Shown in pieces: positions 45,674 to 57,059 of a DNA stretch of 64,000 nt. The notes beneath the pieces were generated by a model that saw only the letters and a program-made list of their open reading frames with translations, searched no databases and was not told where the DNA came from. The DNA lies in contig CM039502.1 of NCBI GenBank assembly GCA_022432975.1, forward strand, positions 20,175,228-20,239,227. The letters run 5' to 3'. The position numbers and the translations under genes are program-made. The stretch comes from Begonia masoniana. Lineage: Eukaryota > Streptophyta > Magnoliopsida > Cucurbitales > Begoniaceae. Every line of letters starts with the position of its first letter. The first letter of the stretch is position 1.

Positions 45674-47108
45674 TGTGAAATCCACCAGTTTATTTGGGGG
45701 AGAAAACGTCAGAGGAGTGGGGGGAGAAAAAGATAATTTTTCATTTTTTCGTTAACTTGCCACCTATACATTTTTCTCTTCCTCCTTAAAGTTTTCCTTC
45801 TGTTTATTCTTCCAGAAAACTTTTGTTCTGCAGAAGGCGTCGTGCGAAGAAAAGAAAGAGGGGAACATACAGAGTGAAACCGTGAGGGAAAGACCGACCG
45901 ACGAGTGATTCGATCTCCGATTTCAATTATTATGGTTTTGAAACATTCCTTGTGTTTTGCTCTTCAACCCTTGTGAAACAATTTGGAGGCTCCACACTGG
46001 TGCTCAAAATTTGGTGAGTGATTTCCTCTTCTTTTTTTTTTTGTTCGTGTTCTGTTGGGAAAAAACTTTAAACGTGATTTATCTTCTATGTTTGGAATAA
46101 AATTACCTCCTACTGTTTGGGTGATTTTGAAACGGCAGTATCAATTAGCTTATCTGTTTGGAATAGGATTACCTCCTACTGTTTGGGTGATTTTGAAACG
46201 ACAGTATCGATAGATCTTGAAATGAGAAATCAAATGTGCCAATTTATTGAGTTAAGTGCGAACTCGTTGACTTGGACTATTGGAATTTTTGGGTTTAATC
46301 TATTGTAAATACACTCGATGTAAGAGTTTATTTCATTTTCGGTTAAGTATTATATTTAATTTAGAAATTAAATTCATTGTTTAGTATCATATATTTATTT
46401 AATGTTATGTCATGTTTTATTCACTTTTTTATCACATTTATACTTTCATCGTTTGATGTGAACTACATATTTTAACTAGAAGTAATAGGACAGTTGAAGA
46501 GCCGTGTCCTTGGGCGCAAAACCCTAAACCTGATCAGGGTATTTATGTGGCGTGCGACCACCGAATGTCGATGTTTTTAAATCATGGCCGATGGCCCTTG
46601 TGTTTGATTTCATTTTCACTGATCTTTTTTATAAAATGTTTTCGATTGTTAAGCATGAGAATGATTATATTTTTTTTATATAACTATCAAAAATAAACTC
46701 TACCTTTATTGAGTTTAGTCGACTCACCCCAAAACGACTTTCCTATTTTTTTTTTTCAGGATCTAATCAAGAGGAGTCATAGTTATCGGTTCAGGAGCTG
46801 ACTCTGGATGTTATATACTTAGTCTCTCCTTTGAAACTTATCTTAGCTTTAAGGTTAGATACTAATGGGAACTTGTAAGTTTTATTGTATGTACCTTGCT
46901 GAGTTACTTTATTTGGACATATATTATCACATCATCTGGTGTCACTTGTTGGGCCTGTTTAATTTATCTATTCTGGACCCTGACTTATATTAATTTAAGA
47001 ATTTTCCGCTGCGATTGGTGAAATTTGGTGTTAAGGGTCGGACGATCTAGTCATTTTCGAGCCAGGTCGTTCCCTGTTCTGTGTCGGGTTTCCCTTTGGG
47101 GCATGACA
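45674..47108 (+). repeat. 5' LTR of the third gypsy element
   Basis: It aligns with 54029-55354 up to about 47069. From there to the apparent end GGGGCATGACA at 47101-47108, just before the PBS, the 3' copy has no counterpart. A local duplication of about 81 bp ('ggaataaaattacctcctac' / 'ggaataggattacctcctac') is seen at about 46093-46205; the 3' LTR has a single copy. Confidence 0.82.
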
Positions 47109-47244
47109 GAAATTTTGGTATCAGAGCCAAGGTTTGCCCATCTTGAAAAGTGACACTTATAAGATAAATGATGTGATGATATTCGAGAATTATTATTGTG
47201 CAAAGAACGTATTCTAACCTAAGACGAAAATTATTTTTTTTCAA

Positions 47245-48829
47245 ATGCCCATAAGAAGAGCTCCTAGGAACCATACCCCTGCAACACCTACTGTGCAATC
47301 AGTTGAATCGCACCCTACTGATCCACTCATTGCTCTGAGAGACAAGCTACATAATATATTTCAAGGACGTAGCAATCAGAATGTAGAGGACCGTCGCATG
47401 AATTACTTTATGCAGTGGGAGAGGATGAACTTACCAATGCTTGTGGGGGATGCCGACCTTCAAGTTGTAGAAAATTGGTTAAGGGTAATTATCAAAAAGT
47501 TGATGGCTATGAGATCTCCGCCAGAATATTGGATTAGATTTGCAACCTATCAATTTGAGAAAATGACTTAAGTCTGGTGGAAGTCCCTGAAGCTGAACTT
47601 CCCTTTGGAGGATATAACTTGGACCCAGTTCGAAACTTTTTTCAGAGACAATTATTGCAATGCTGAACATCGCCAGAAGATGATCGTGGCGATCATAATT
47701 TGGAGCAGAGAAATATTACCGTATTAAAGTATTATGCCAAGTTTATGAAGTTCTCTCAGTATATTAATCACATGGATCCGGTGGATATGTTGGTGAAGTT
47801 TTGAATGAATTTGAGGTCCAAGATCAGACATCATTTGTCAGGCATTGCATTTAAAACCCTTCCTGAAGTAGTTGCTGTTGCTCAACGTGTTGAGGCAAAT
47901 TTGGAAGAACAGTTTGGCGTATACAAAGGGAAAGGGAAGGATGATCAGCCTGTGGGAGGAAAAGTGACCAACAAAGACTTTAAGAAGTGAAAAAACCATG
48001 AAGACCATAATCAAGATAACTTCAACGGATCCTCTCGTTCAACCTCTTATTCTATTGGACGACCAGGACTATATGTTTGTCGCTCTTGTGGATAGTCTGG
48101 ACACTTAAGAAAGAACTGTCCTACTCATCCAAAACCTCGAACTAGCTCAACACCTTCTCAGACAACTCTTGACGGGCCTAGTTTTGAAGGTAACAGAGGA
48201 TTTTTGGGTCAAGTCCAGCATTATCAGCATCAGTATCAGCCCTCTGGTACCAACTTCCAGAAGTCTACTGGGTACCAACAAAGCTTTGCTTCAAACATCA
48301 CTCCTGCTATGACTTCAACTCATGTGGCTAGTGTTAATCCTTGTTCGTTGAGGGGTGGATTTGGAGGCGGCAAAAGAGGAAAGGAAAAGATGACTGGCCA
48401 AACTTATGTAGTTACACGATCTAAGCCTCCTGATATATCTGGCCAGGGTGTCATCGATGGTATGGTTTTCTTATTTAATACTATGATGCATGTCTTATTT
48501 GATACTGGAGCAACCCATTCGTTTATTTTCACATCTTCTATTCATGCTTTAAGGGTAGCTATAGAAAAACTTGATAATCCCCTTATTTTGATTATCCCTA
48601 TGAGCAAAAATTATGAGATGAATCTCATTGTTCGATATACGGCTATTATGATTGATGAACACGATTTACCTACCGACCTGATAGTTATGCCTATGGATCA
48701 ATTTGATATGATTCTGGGTATGGATTGGTTAAACTTTTATAAGGCAATAATTGACTGTCATCGGAGAAATATAACCCTTACTTTGGGAGATGGAAAAGTT
48801 TTGATACATCCATGTAATGTGTAACGCCC
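47245..48829 (+). pseudogene. Gypsy gag, zinc knuckle and protease
   Basis: Gag starts MPIRRAPRNHTPATPTVQSV (47245) and includes NYFMQWERMNLPMLVGDADL; a TAA at about 47569 and a frameshift near 47690 break it. A knuckle remnant reads VCRSCG*SGHLRKNC, with a stop in place of a residue. The protease at about 48470-48760 reads VLFDTGATHSFIFTSS and later DQFDMILGMDWL, which looks well preserved. The reading reaches IHPCN at 48828, where the solo LTR is inserted. Confidence 0.87.
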
Positions 48830-50954
48830 TAAGTTTTCCGAACTCAGTTTGTTACTCATAAACCCGAAGATAACTAAGAAAATTTCGGACCAAATTTAAA
48901 ACTTCGCTCGAAAGTCAAAATTTGACATTTTCTAAAACCTCAAAACATTTAAAGAATTGCAGTGGAAATCATTTGAGGAAAATAGAGTTGAACAAAACTA
49001 TAGAACAATGCTTGAATAATCGGTTGAGATGTTAAGGAGTAATCGGTCAAAAGAAATAAAGGTTTAAATCGCGGAATACTTTAAAAGTTGCAAAAGTCAA
49101 ACGCATCCGCCGCTGAACAAAGTCAACGGAAGAGGCTGAAACAGATAACAAAAGGTTCCTTCCGGTGACAAAATGACAAAACTTCCACTTCATCTTCCAG
49201 TAAGTCTAATATACGACATCCACCGGTCACTAAACGACAAGACTTCTACTACAGTCTTCCGATTAGTTTAATACGCTACATCCACCGGTCATAAGACGAC
49301 AAAAGTCTTCCTACATCTTCCGATGACGTCAACCGGATGATTTCTTCATCCGCTCGACTTTATCTTACATCAACCGATGACGTCAGCCGGATGATTCCCT
49401 TCATCCAACCTCTGCCGATCGCTAAACAACAAATTTTATTTATATCTTCCGATGGCTTCCTCTGAAGACATCATCTGATGAATTTACTGAAGACATCTTC
49501 CGATGGCTTTACTGAAGACATCTTCCGATAGACAACAGAGCGACATTTCAACTACTCCTTGTTATACAAACACAACTCTACTACAGAAAGGAATTTGCTT
49601 ACTTCGCTGAAACCATTCAGAAACAATTCAAACCAATGCATTACTCAAAATCCAGTAAGTACCAACATTAAAATTCAACAGAATACTATTATCTGAAAGA
49701 TCTCAAAACGTATTCAAAATATTGAAACCACTACTATCATGAACGCTCAACATACTTAAATTGAAACATTGTCAACTAAACCTTCACACCAACTGACATC
49801 AGTTAAACCGCCCCATCAGCTGCCAGATTGCTGCGTAGATGCACTCCTCCAACCAGTCTAGTTCTCAGCAAACTCAGTAAACATACCTGCTGTCACTTCT
49901 TCACCTACATCACAAAACTCATCTATTATCCTAATGCTAAGTAAGTAAAGCAATAATGTAATGTAATGCTGAAACATAAATTCCTAAATATGCAGTTTCT
50001 ACTTTCTCATCTCAGTTGCATATGCATCGTTTCTGATCTGATCCCCCTGTGAAATTGGGAGTTGGATCACTTCTCCCAAAGTATAAATATCCACTGACTC
50101 ATTAAGGGGCGGATTAATTTGCTTAACAGTAAATCGGATTCACATAGCTGTTTCTGATCCTCCTGTTCGATGGGAAGCGGATCAAGTTTCCCAAAGTCTG
50201 AACATCTACTGTCTCATTAAGGGGCGGATTAATTCCCTTAACAGTAAATCTGATTCACATAGCTGTTTTATTATGTTCATTCCTTACCATGCCAACATGA
50301 ATTCAAATTCATTTTCGTATACTTTTAAAATATGATGCATGACATACAGACACATTCAAGTAAACAAAATCCTAATGTTTTGTGATGTAGGCTCGAAGGC
50401 ACAAGTATACTTCACTTACCTGGATTCCTGGTGGATACTCGGTTAGGAGTTGCTTCGGAATTGCTCACCTAGAACCATAAATAGAGCATTAAGTCAATCC
50501 TTACTAATCCTCATTCTACAACATTCAGAAAACCTAAGTGGACAGTTGGGAGTTCTATTCACTGAGCATTCCCAAATTCTACACTAAACCCGAATCTACT
50601 CTCATTCATGGCAAATCACCAAATACGTAACCACAATCTCCACTCAATCATCCTTAGTCACTAAATCAGTAAGAAATCAGGGTAGAACTCACCTAGATTG
50701 GAGAAAGGAATCGGGAAGAAAGTCGACTGGGGAGCTCTGCTAAGTTGAGCTGAAAACCGAGAGTGAGAATAAACAGTGGCGGCTAAACCTCAATAAATTC
50801 TTCTTTAAATAGGTTATCCACTACTAATTTATAATTACTAAAATGCCCTTACTTATTCCTTCATTAACCTAATCAGTAATTCCTCTCAATATCATCTATA
50901 AAACATTCATTGCAAGTTAGTAAAATAAATAGTTCAATGAAACCGGGTGTTACA
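48830..50954 (-). mobile_element. Solo LTR in minus orientation, between protease and RT
   Basis: The 2125-bp unit reads TGTAACGCCCTAAG..GGGTGTTACA on the plus strand. The flanks taatg (48825-48829) and taata (50955-50959) form a TSD with one mismatch. Removing it joins IHPCN to TRMFPVNSVLR. On the minus strand the order is TGTAACACCCGG, a TATTTAAAG box (about 50805-50813), the leader 'agctcaacttagcagag' and CTAGGTGAGTT (about 50686-50696), as in the plus-strand solo LTR at 34474-36887. It contains hairpin-like repeats with 'catccaccggtcactaaacg' and 'cttccgatggct' cores at 49130-49520. Confidence 0.88.
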
Positions 50955-53900
50955 TAATACCCGTATGTTCCCTGTTAATTCTGTTTTACGAGCTTGTTTA
51001 GGAGGTCGGAGGAGATTGGAGCTATACAGGAATATTTTTGCTATTACCGACAACCATGTTACAGTTAGGCATGATTCTGGTTTATCAGTGGTTTGTGACT
51101 ACCCTGTTATTTTTCCTGAGAATCTGCCTGGGTTACCACCTGATGGTGAGATTGAGTTCAGTATTGACTTAGTGCCCAACATATCTCCAATTTCAACTGC
51201 TCTGTACCGCATGGCCTCTGCTAAGTTGAGTGAGTTAAGAACCTAGTTAAATGATTTGATACAAAAGAGTTTTATTCGAAATATTATTTCGCAGTGGGGA
51301 TCACCAGTCTTATTCGCAAAGAAGCAAGATGGTTCACTTCGATTGTGCATAGATTATCGAAAATTAAATCACGTGACAGTCAAGAATAAATATCCTCTAC
51401 CAAGAATTGATGATCTGTTTGATCAGCTCGGAGGATCAACATACTTCTCAAAAATCGATTTGAGATCTGGCTAACGCCAATTAAAAATTCGTAAACAGGA
51501 TATTTCTAAAATAGCTTTTTGTACTTGCTACAGACATTATGAATTTCTAGTACTTCCGCTTGGACTGACTAATGCACCAGTAGCCTTTATGGATCTGATG
51601 AATTGAGTTCTTCAACCTTATCTTGATCAATTCGTGGTGGTGTTCATAGACGATATTTTAATATATTCTAAGTCTCGTGAGGAGCATATGGAACATCTAA
51701 GAATTATCCTACAGACGTTGCGTTAACACCAACTATTTGCAAAGCAAGAGAAATGCGACTTTTGGATGACAGAAGTGAAGTTTTTAAGTCATGTCGTTTC
51801 CAGAATGGTATCTCAATAGACCCCATTAAAGTCGAAGTAGTGTTGGAGTGGAAACCACCCAAGAATGTTATTGAAGTACGGAGTTTCTTGGATTTGACTG
51901 GTTATTACCGACGATTCGTTCAAAATTTTTCTTCTATTGCTATGCCTTTGACTCAATTAACCAAGAATGACATAAAGTTTATTTGGGACAATAAATGTCA
52001 GATGGTTTTTGAAGAGCTTAAACAGAGGTTAACTACTGCGCCGGTTTTAGCAGTACTCGATGAAGGTTTATCGTATGCAGTATATACATATACGTCAAGA
52101 GTTGGATTAGGATGTGTTTTAATGTAGCAAGATAGAGTAATAGCATATGCATCTCGACAGTTAAAGGCACATGAGCGAAATTATCCTACACACGATTTGG
52201 AGTTAGCTGCTATTATCTTTGCTCTAAAAATTTGGATAAGTTATTTGTATGGGGCTAGATTTGAAATGTTTACTAACCATAAAAGCTTAAAGTATCTATT
52301 TACGCAGCGTGATATAAATCTCTGACAATGTCGATGGATGGAGTATATGGGAGATTATGATTTTACTTTGGCGTATCATCCTGGAAAGGCCAATGTTTTA
52401 GTTGTTGCCTTGAGTCGTTACCCTCAGGGATCTCTTTCTAGTCTTTTATTAGAAAATTAGAAGAGGTGTATGACTATAGAAGATTACGAACTGTATTACA
52501 AGGAAGATGGACAAACAGTTCAAGTATTTAATTTAGTTGCTACCCCCACACTCTTTCAACGTGTTAAAGATATGCAGAAATCCGATGATGAATTAAAAGA
52601 AAAACTTGAGAAAATTCATTCAGGTGAAAAATTTGACGGTTGGGAACTCAGCCCTGATGAATTTTTATTATTCAAAAGGCAGGTTGTGGTGTCTAAAGAT
52701 TCAGAATTGAGACAAATAGCAGAAGCTCATAAGTTCAGATTTGCTATACACCCAGGTAGCACTAAGATGTATCATGACTTGAAGCGTCAGTATTGGTGGG
52801 TTGGAATGAACGAGATGTAGCCGAATACGTTTCTCGATGTTTGACTTGTCAGCAGGTTAAGCCTGAGCATCAGAGACCAGCTGGATTATTGTAACCCTTA
52901 CCTATTTCCGAGTGAAAGTGACATAGGATCATCATGGATTTTGTAACGGGCTTGCCAAGGACAATGCAGAAATTTGATGTTGTGTGGGTGGTTGTTGATA
53001 GATTGACAAAGTATGCTCATTTTATTCCAATCAAAATGGACTTTTCCTTTACGAAGTTAAGTAAGTTGTATGTTGAAAACATCGTTCGTCTTCACGGTGT
53101 TCCTTTGAGTATAGTGTCTGATAGAGACCCGAGGTTCACATCAAAGTTTTGGAGAGCCATAAAGAGAGCTTTGGGTACCGAACTAAATTTGAGTACAGCA
53201 CATCACCCTCAGACAGATGGTCAGTCTGAGCGTACTATTCAAATTCTTGAGGACATGCTGAAATCGTGTGTTCTAGATTTTGGTAATAGTTGAATAAACC
53301 ATTTGTCTTTGGTAGAGTTTGTCTACAACAATAGTTACCAAATCAGTATTGGTATATCGCCTTATAAAGCCTTATATGGAAGGCCTTGTAAATCGCCTTT
53401 ATGTTGGGCTGAAACTGAGGAACGTGTTACTCTCGGACCCGATATGATTCGAGAGACAGCTGAAAAGGTTCAAATAATTAAAGAAAGATTGAGAACAGTT
53501 CAAAGTCGTCAAAAAAGTTATGATGATCTTTTGAGAAGAGAGGTCGAGTTTGAAGTAAATGACTTTGTGTTTTTTAAAGTAATACCTAATCATGGTCTGA
53601 GTTGTTTTGGTGTAAAAGGGAAATTGACTCCCAGATATATTGGTCCATTTCAAATCATAGAGCGAGTTAGTTCAGTGGCTTACCGTTTGTATTTACCACC
53701 ACAGTTGAATTACGTCCATAATGTCTTTCATGTTTCTATGTTCAGGAAATATATCTCTGACCCATCACATATCATATCCTGGACCATGGTGTTTATCCAG
53801 GAAAATGTCTCATATAAGGAGGAACCTAAGAGAATTTTAAGTCGAGATATCAAGGTCCTACGTCACCGTGAAGTACCCTTGGTAAGGGTGCAGTGGAAGA

Positions 53901-54028
53901 ATCACAGTGAAAGGAAAGCCACTTGGGAACTTGAATCGGAGATGAAATTAAAGTATCCTCAACTGTTTAATGACGAGTCGATAGTTTATCCAAATTTCAA
54001 GGACGAAATTTCAATAAGTGGGAGAGAA
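50955..54028 (+). pseudogene. Gypsy pol: RT, RNase H, integrase, chromodomain
   Basis: RT: FPENLPGLPPDGEIEFSIDL (51113 on), [40 protein letters not shown] and [13 protein letters not shown] (about 51634). RNase [21 protein letters not shown] (about 52150). Integrase: MDFVTGLPRTMQKFDVVWVV (52934), IVSDRDPRFTSKFW and HHPQTDGQSERT. The tail YKEEPKRILSRDIKVLRHRE..RVQWKNHSERKATWE is a chromodomain. Stops include those at about 51244, 51472, 51604, 51724, 52126, 52323, 52458, 52818 and 53291, and at least one frameshift lies near 51740-51800. Confidence 0.9.
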
Positions 54029-55354
54029 TATGAAAGCCACCAGTTTATTTGGGGGAGAAAACGTCAAAGTAGTTGGGGGGGGGGGGGGGTTCATTTCTTC
54101 ATTAACTTGACACCTATACATTTTTCTCTTAATCCTTAAAGTTTTCCTTCTGTTTATTCTTCTAGAAAGCCTTTTTTCTGCTGAGGGCGCTGCGCAGAGA
54201 AAAGAAAGACGGGAACTGAGAAAGTGAAACCGTGAGGGAAAGACCAACCGACGACCGATTCGATCTCTGATTTCTATGATTATGGTTTTAAAACATTCCT
54301 TGTGTTTTGCTCTTCAACCATTGTGAAACGATTTGGAGGCTCGGCACTGGTGCTCGAAATTTGGTGAGTGATTTCTTCTCTTTTTTTGTTCATGTTCTGT
54401 TGGGGAAAAACTTTAGATGTGATTTATCTTCTCTGTTTGGAATAAGATTACCTCCTACTGTTTTGGTGATTTTGAAATGACAGTATTGATCAATCTTGAA
54501 AGGAAAAATCAAATGTGCCAATTTATTGAGTTAAGTGCGAACTCGTTGACTTGGACTATTGGAATTTTTGGGTTTGATCTATTATAAGTACACTCGAGAT
54601 AGGAGTTTATTTTATTTTCGGTTAAGTATTATATTTAATTTGGTAATTAAATTCATTGCTTAGTATCACATATTTATTTAATGTTATGTCATGTTTTATT
54701 CACCTTTTTATCACATTCATACTTTCATCGTTTGATGTGAACTACATGTTTTAACTAGAAGTAATAGGACAGCTGAAAAGCCGTGTCCTTAGGCGCAAAA
54801 CCCTAAACCTAATCAGTGTATTTATGTGGCATGCGACCGCCGAATGTCGATGTTTTTAAATCATGGTCGATGGCCTTTGTGTTCAACTTCATTTTCACTG
54901 ATCTTTTTTATAAAATATTCTCAATTGTTGAGAATGAGCATGATTATATTTTTTTTTTATATAACTACCGAAAATAAGCTCTATATTTATTGAGTTTAGT
55001 CGACTTACCCTAAAACGATTTTTCTATTATTTTTTTTTTCAGGATCTAATCAAGAGGAGTCATAGTTATCGGTTCGGGAGCCGACTCTCGACGTTATATA
55101 TACTTAGTCTCTCCTTTGAAACTTATCTTAACTTTAAAATTAGATACTAATGGGAACTTGTAAGTTTTATCGTATGTATCTTGCTAAGTTACTTTATTTG
55201 GACATATATTATCACATCATCTGGTGTCACTTGTGGGACCTATTTAATTTATCTGTTTCGGGCCTTGACTTATATTAATTTAAGAATTTTCTGCTGCGAT
55301 TGGTGAAATTTGGTATTAATGGTCGGACGATCTAGTTCTTTTTGGGCAGGGTCG
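54029..55354 (+). repeat. 3' LTR of the third gypsy element
   Basis: It starts TATGAAAGCC after the polypurine tract and follows the 5' LTR to GGGCAGGGTCG at 55354. A run of G at 54076-54089 and the lack of the 81-bp duplication distinguish it. The gttac at 55355-55359 may be the target duplication. Confidence 0.82.
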
Positions 55355-55359
55355 GTTAC

Positions 55360-55795
55360 GATAGTGGAGGCTAGTGTTGTCGTGACTAGGTGAGAGGTGA
55401 ATCTTTTTCTTCGTCCTCTTCTTTATTTTACCAGACATTTTTAATTGTCATGCTAAGAAAATTCTCTGATTATTATTTTTCTTATTTGAGTCTGTATAAA
55501 TTATTGAATGTCTAATACTTATTTCTTGCACAAATATTTCATTAGATTATTTAAGTTTTGTATTTTCACGACCCAGAGGTAGGTCTAGATAGAAACACTG
55601 GGTTAAGCAATCCGACTCTCGAAGAGGACCAAACCAACCAGCTCAATGCTAAATTTTTCATTAGAAGATAAACGAAGAGTGGGCGGGAGTCCTCGTAATG
55701 ATCACATTAAGATAAGATTTAGGCCGAGATACCGCGTCGGGCTTACATTTCAGAACCTAAGGATCTGCGGCAGAGAAAGAGAATAAAAAAGAAAA
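55360..55795. other. Unassigned intergenic sequence
   Basis: No gene or bounded repeat was recognised. The flanks of the gypsy insertion, when joined through one gttac, give no convincing exon. Confidence 0.35.
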
Positions 55796-56587
55796 GGGTA
55801 ATTATCGATTTGAACCCTGTACTATACACGTTTTTGTTATCAGTTTAGACCTTCTATCAACAATTTCTTTAAACCCTCATTTAAGAAATTAACAAACGAT
55901 CTTGCATTCAGTTGAAATTTTTACCACATGTTCACTGCTTAATGAAAAGATAATCTGAAAATTTTTGTGATTTTTTAACAAATGTACAATTTATTGTAAT
56001 TTTATTTTAGTATTTTATAAAAATGTTATAATAAATCATACAACTTTTAAAAAATTACGACAATTTTTCTATTATCTACCCATAACGTAGTGAACATGTG
56101 GAAAAAGTTTCAAATAAATCCAATATCGTTTGGTATTTTTTTAAAAATTAATTTATAAAGTAAAGAAGAAACTGAAATTAATTTAAAAAAATATCAAACA
56201 ATGTTTGATTTATTTGAAACAAATTTCACATGTTCAACCTATCATGGGTAGATAATAAAAAACGTGTCGTGATTTTCTAAAATTTGTATGATTTATTATA
56301 ATATTTTTATAAAATACTAAAATAAAATTACAATAAATCGTACATATGTTACAAAATTACAAAACTTTCCAGATTATCTTCTCATTAAGTAGTAAACGTG
56401 TGATAAAAATTTCAACTAAATCCAAGATCGTTTGGTAATTTTTTTAATGAGTGTTTAATGAAATTGTTGATAGAAGATCTAAACTGATAACAAAATCAAA
56501 GTGCAGGGTTCGATTTGACGGTTTTTTTAGTATAGGGGCCGAATTGAAAAAACATGTATGGTACAAGATTCAAATCGATAATTACCC
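55796..56587. mobile_element. Mutator-type foldback element (MITE-like)
   Basis: The left end GGGTAATTATCGATTTGAA is mirrored by the right end TTCAAATCGATAATTACCC. The similarity of the arms continues inward for several hundred bases, so most of the 792-bp element can fold back (for example 'accttctatcaacaatttc' against 'gaaattgttgatagaagat'). The perfect 9-bp direct repeat aaaagaaaa flanks it (55787-55795 and 56588-56596). Nine-base TSDs and long terminal inverted repeats starting with G are typical of the Mutator superfamily. There is no coding. Confidence 0.87.
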
Positions 56588-56596
56588 AAAAGAAAA

Positions 56597-57059
56597 TCAT
56601 CCCAAGATTATTACTATCTAGATGCACATAATTCATCGAGCTGTTACAAAAATGGCAAGTAACCCATTTCAAATTTCTACAATTTATTTGAAAAAACAAT
56701 ACACTTAATTGAATTTCGACCAATCTCTCCATACACAGTTCAATAAATTCTCACTCCTTCAACAACCTCTCTTAACAGACAAGACGACGATGACTGGAAC
56801 TACTGTACAGAAAAATTGAAGCTGACCTTACAAGAAAATGAATTCCACCCTTTTGGAAGAATGTTCTTCACAGCTCGATCCATTCGTGCGATGAACGCAT
56901 TGATCAAATATCTCATCCTGCAAGAATAGAGTTCGACAGCCAGTTCAAGGATGAACTGGAAATTTATAGGCACGAGAGTAGATATAGTGGATGATACTAT
57001 GTAAGAACATTGTGTTATTTCCCCGTGACCGGTTTCGTAGAATGCAACAGATTAGACGA
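56597..57059 (-). other. Downstream region of the IRX9H-like gene
   Basis: This probably contains the 3' UTR of the GT43 gene on the minus strand. No other feature is seen. Confidence 0.4.

Larger units (their letters stand above)
45674..55354 (+). mobile_element. Ty3/gypsy chromodomain element, nearly full length, inactive
   Basis: The 5' LTR starts at 45674 (TGTGAAATCCACCAG) and the 3' LTR at 54029 (TATGAAAGCCACCAG). The PBS TGGTATCAGAGCC is at 47116-47128 and the polypurine tract GTGGGAGAGAA is at 54018-54028. Coding order on plus: gag, CCHC, protease, RT, RNase H, integrase, chromodomain. A possible TSD gttac is found at 45669-45673 and 55355-55359. With this boundary the 3' LTR ends ..GGGCAGGGTCG, without the canonical CA. 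A solo LTR (48830-50954) separates protease from RT. Stops are scattered through pol. Confidence 0.88.

Noticed and set aside
55355..55410. Possible host exon rebuilt by removing the third gypsy element (TTTLASTIVTLTWERRALQ on minus)
   Set aside because: Short, no family match, and it depends on an uncertain element boundary.
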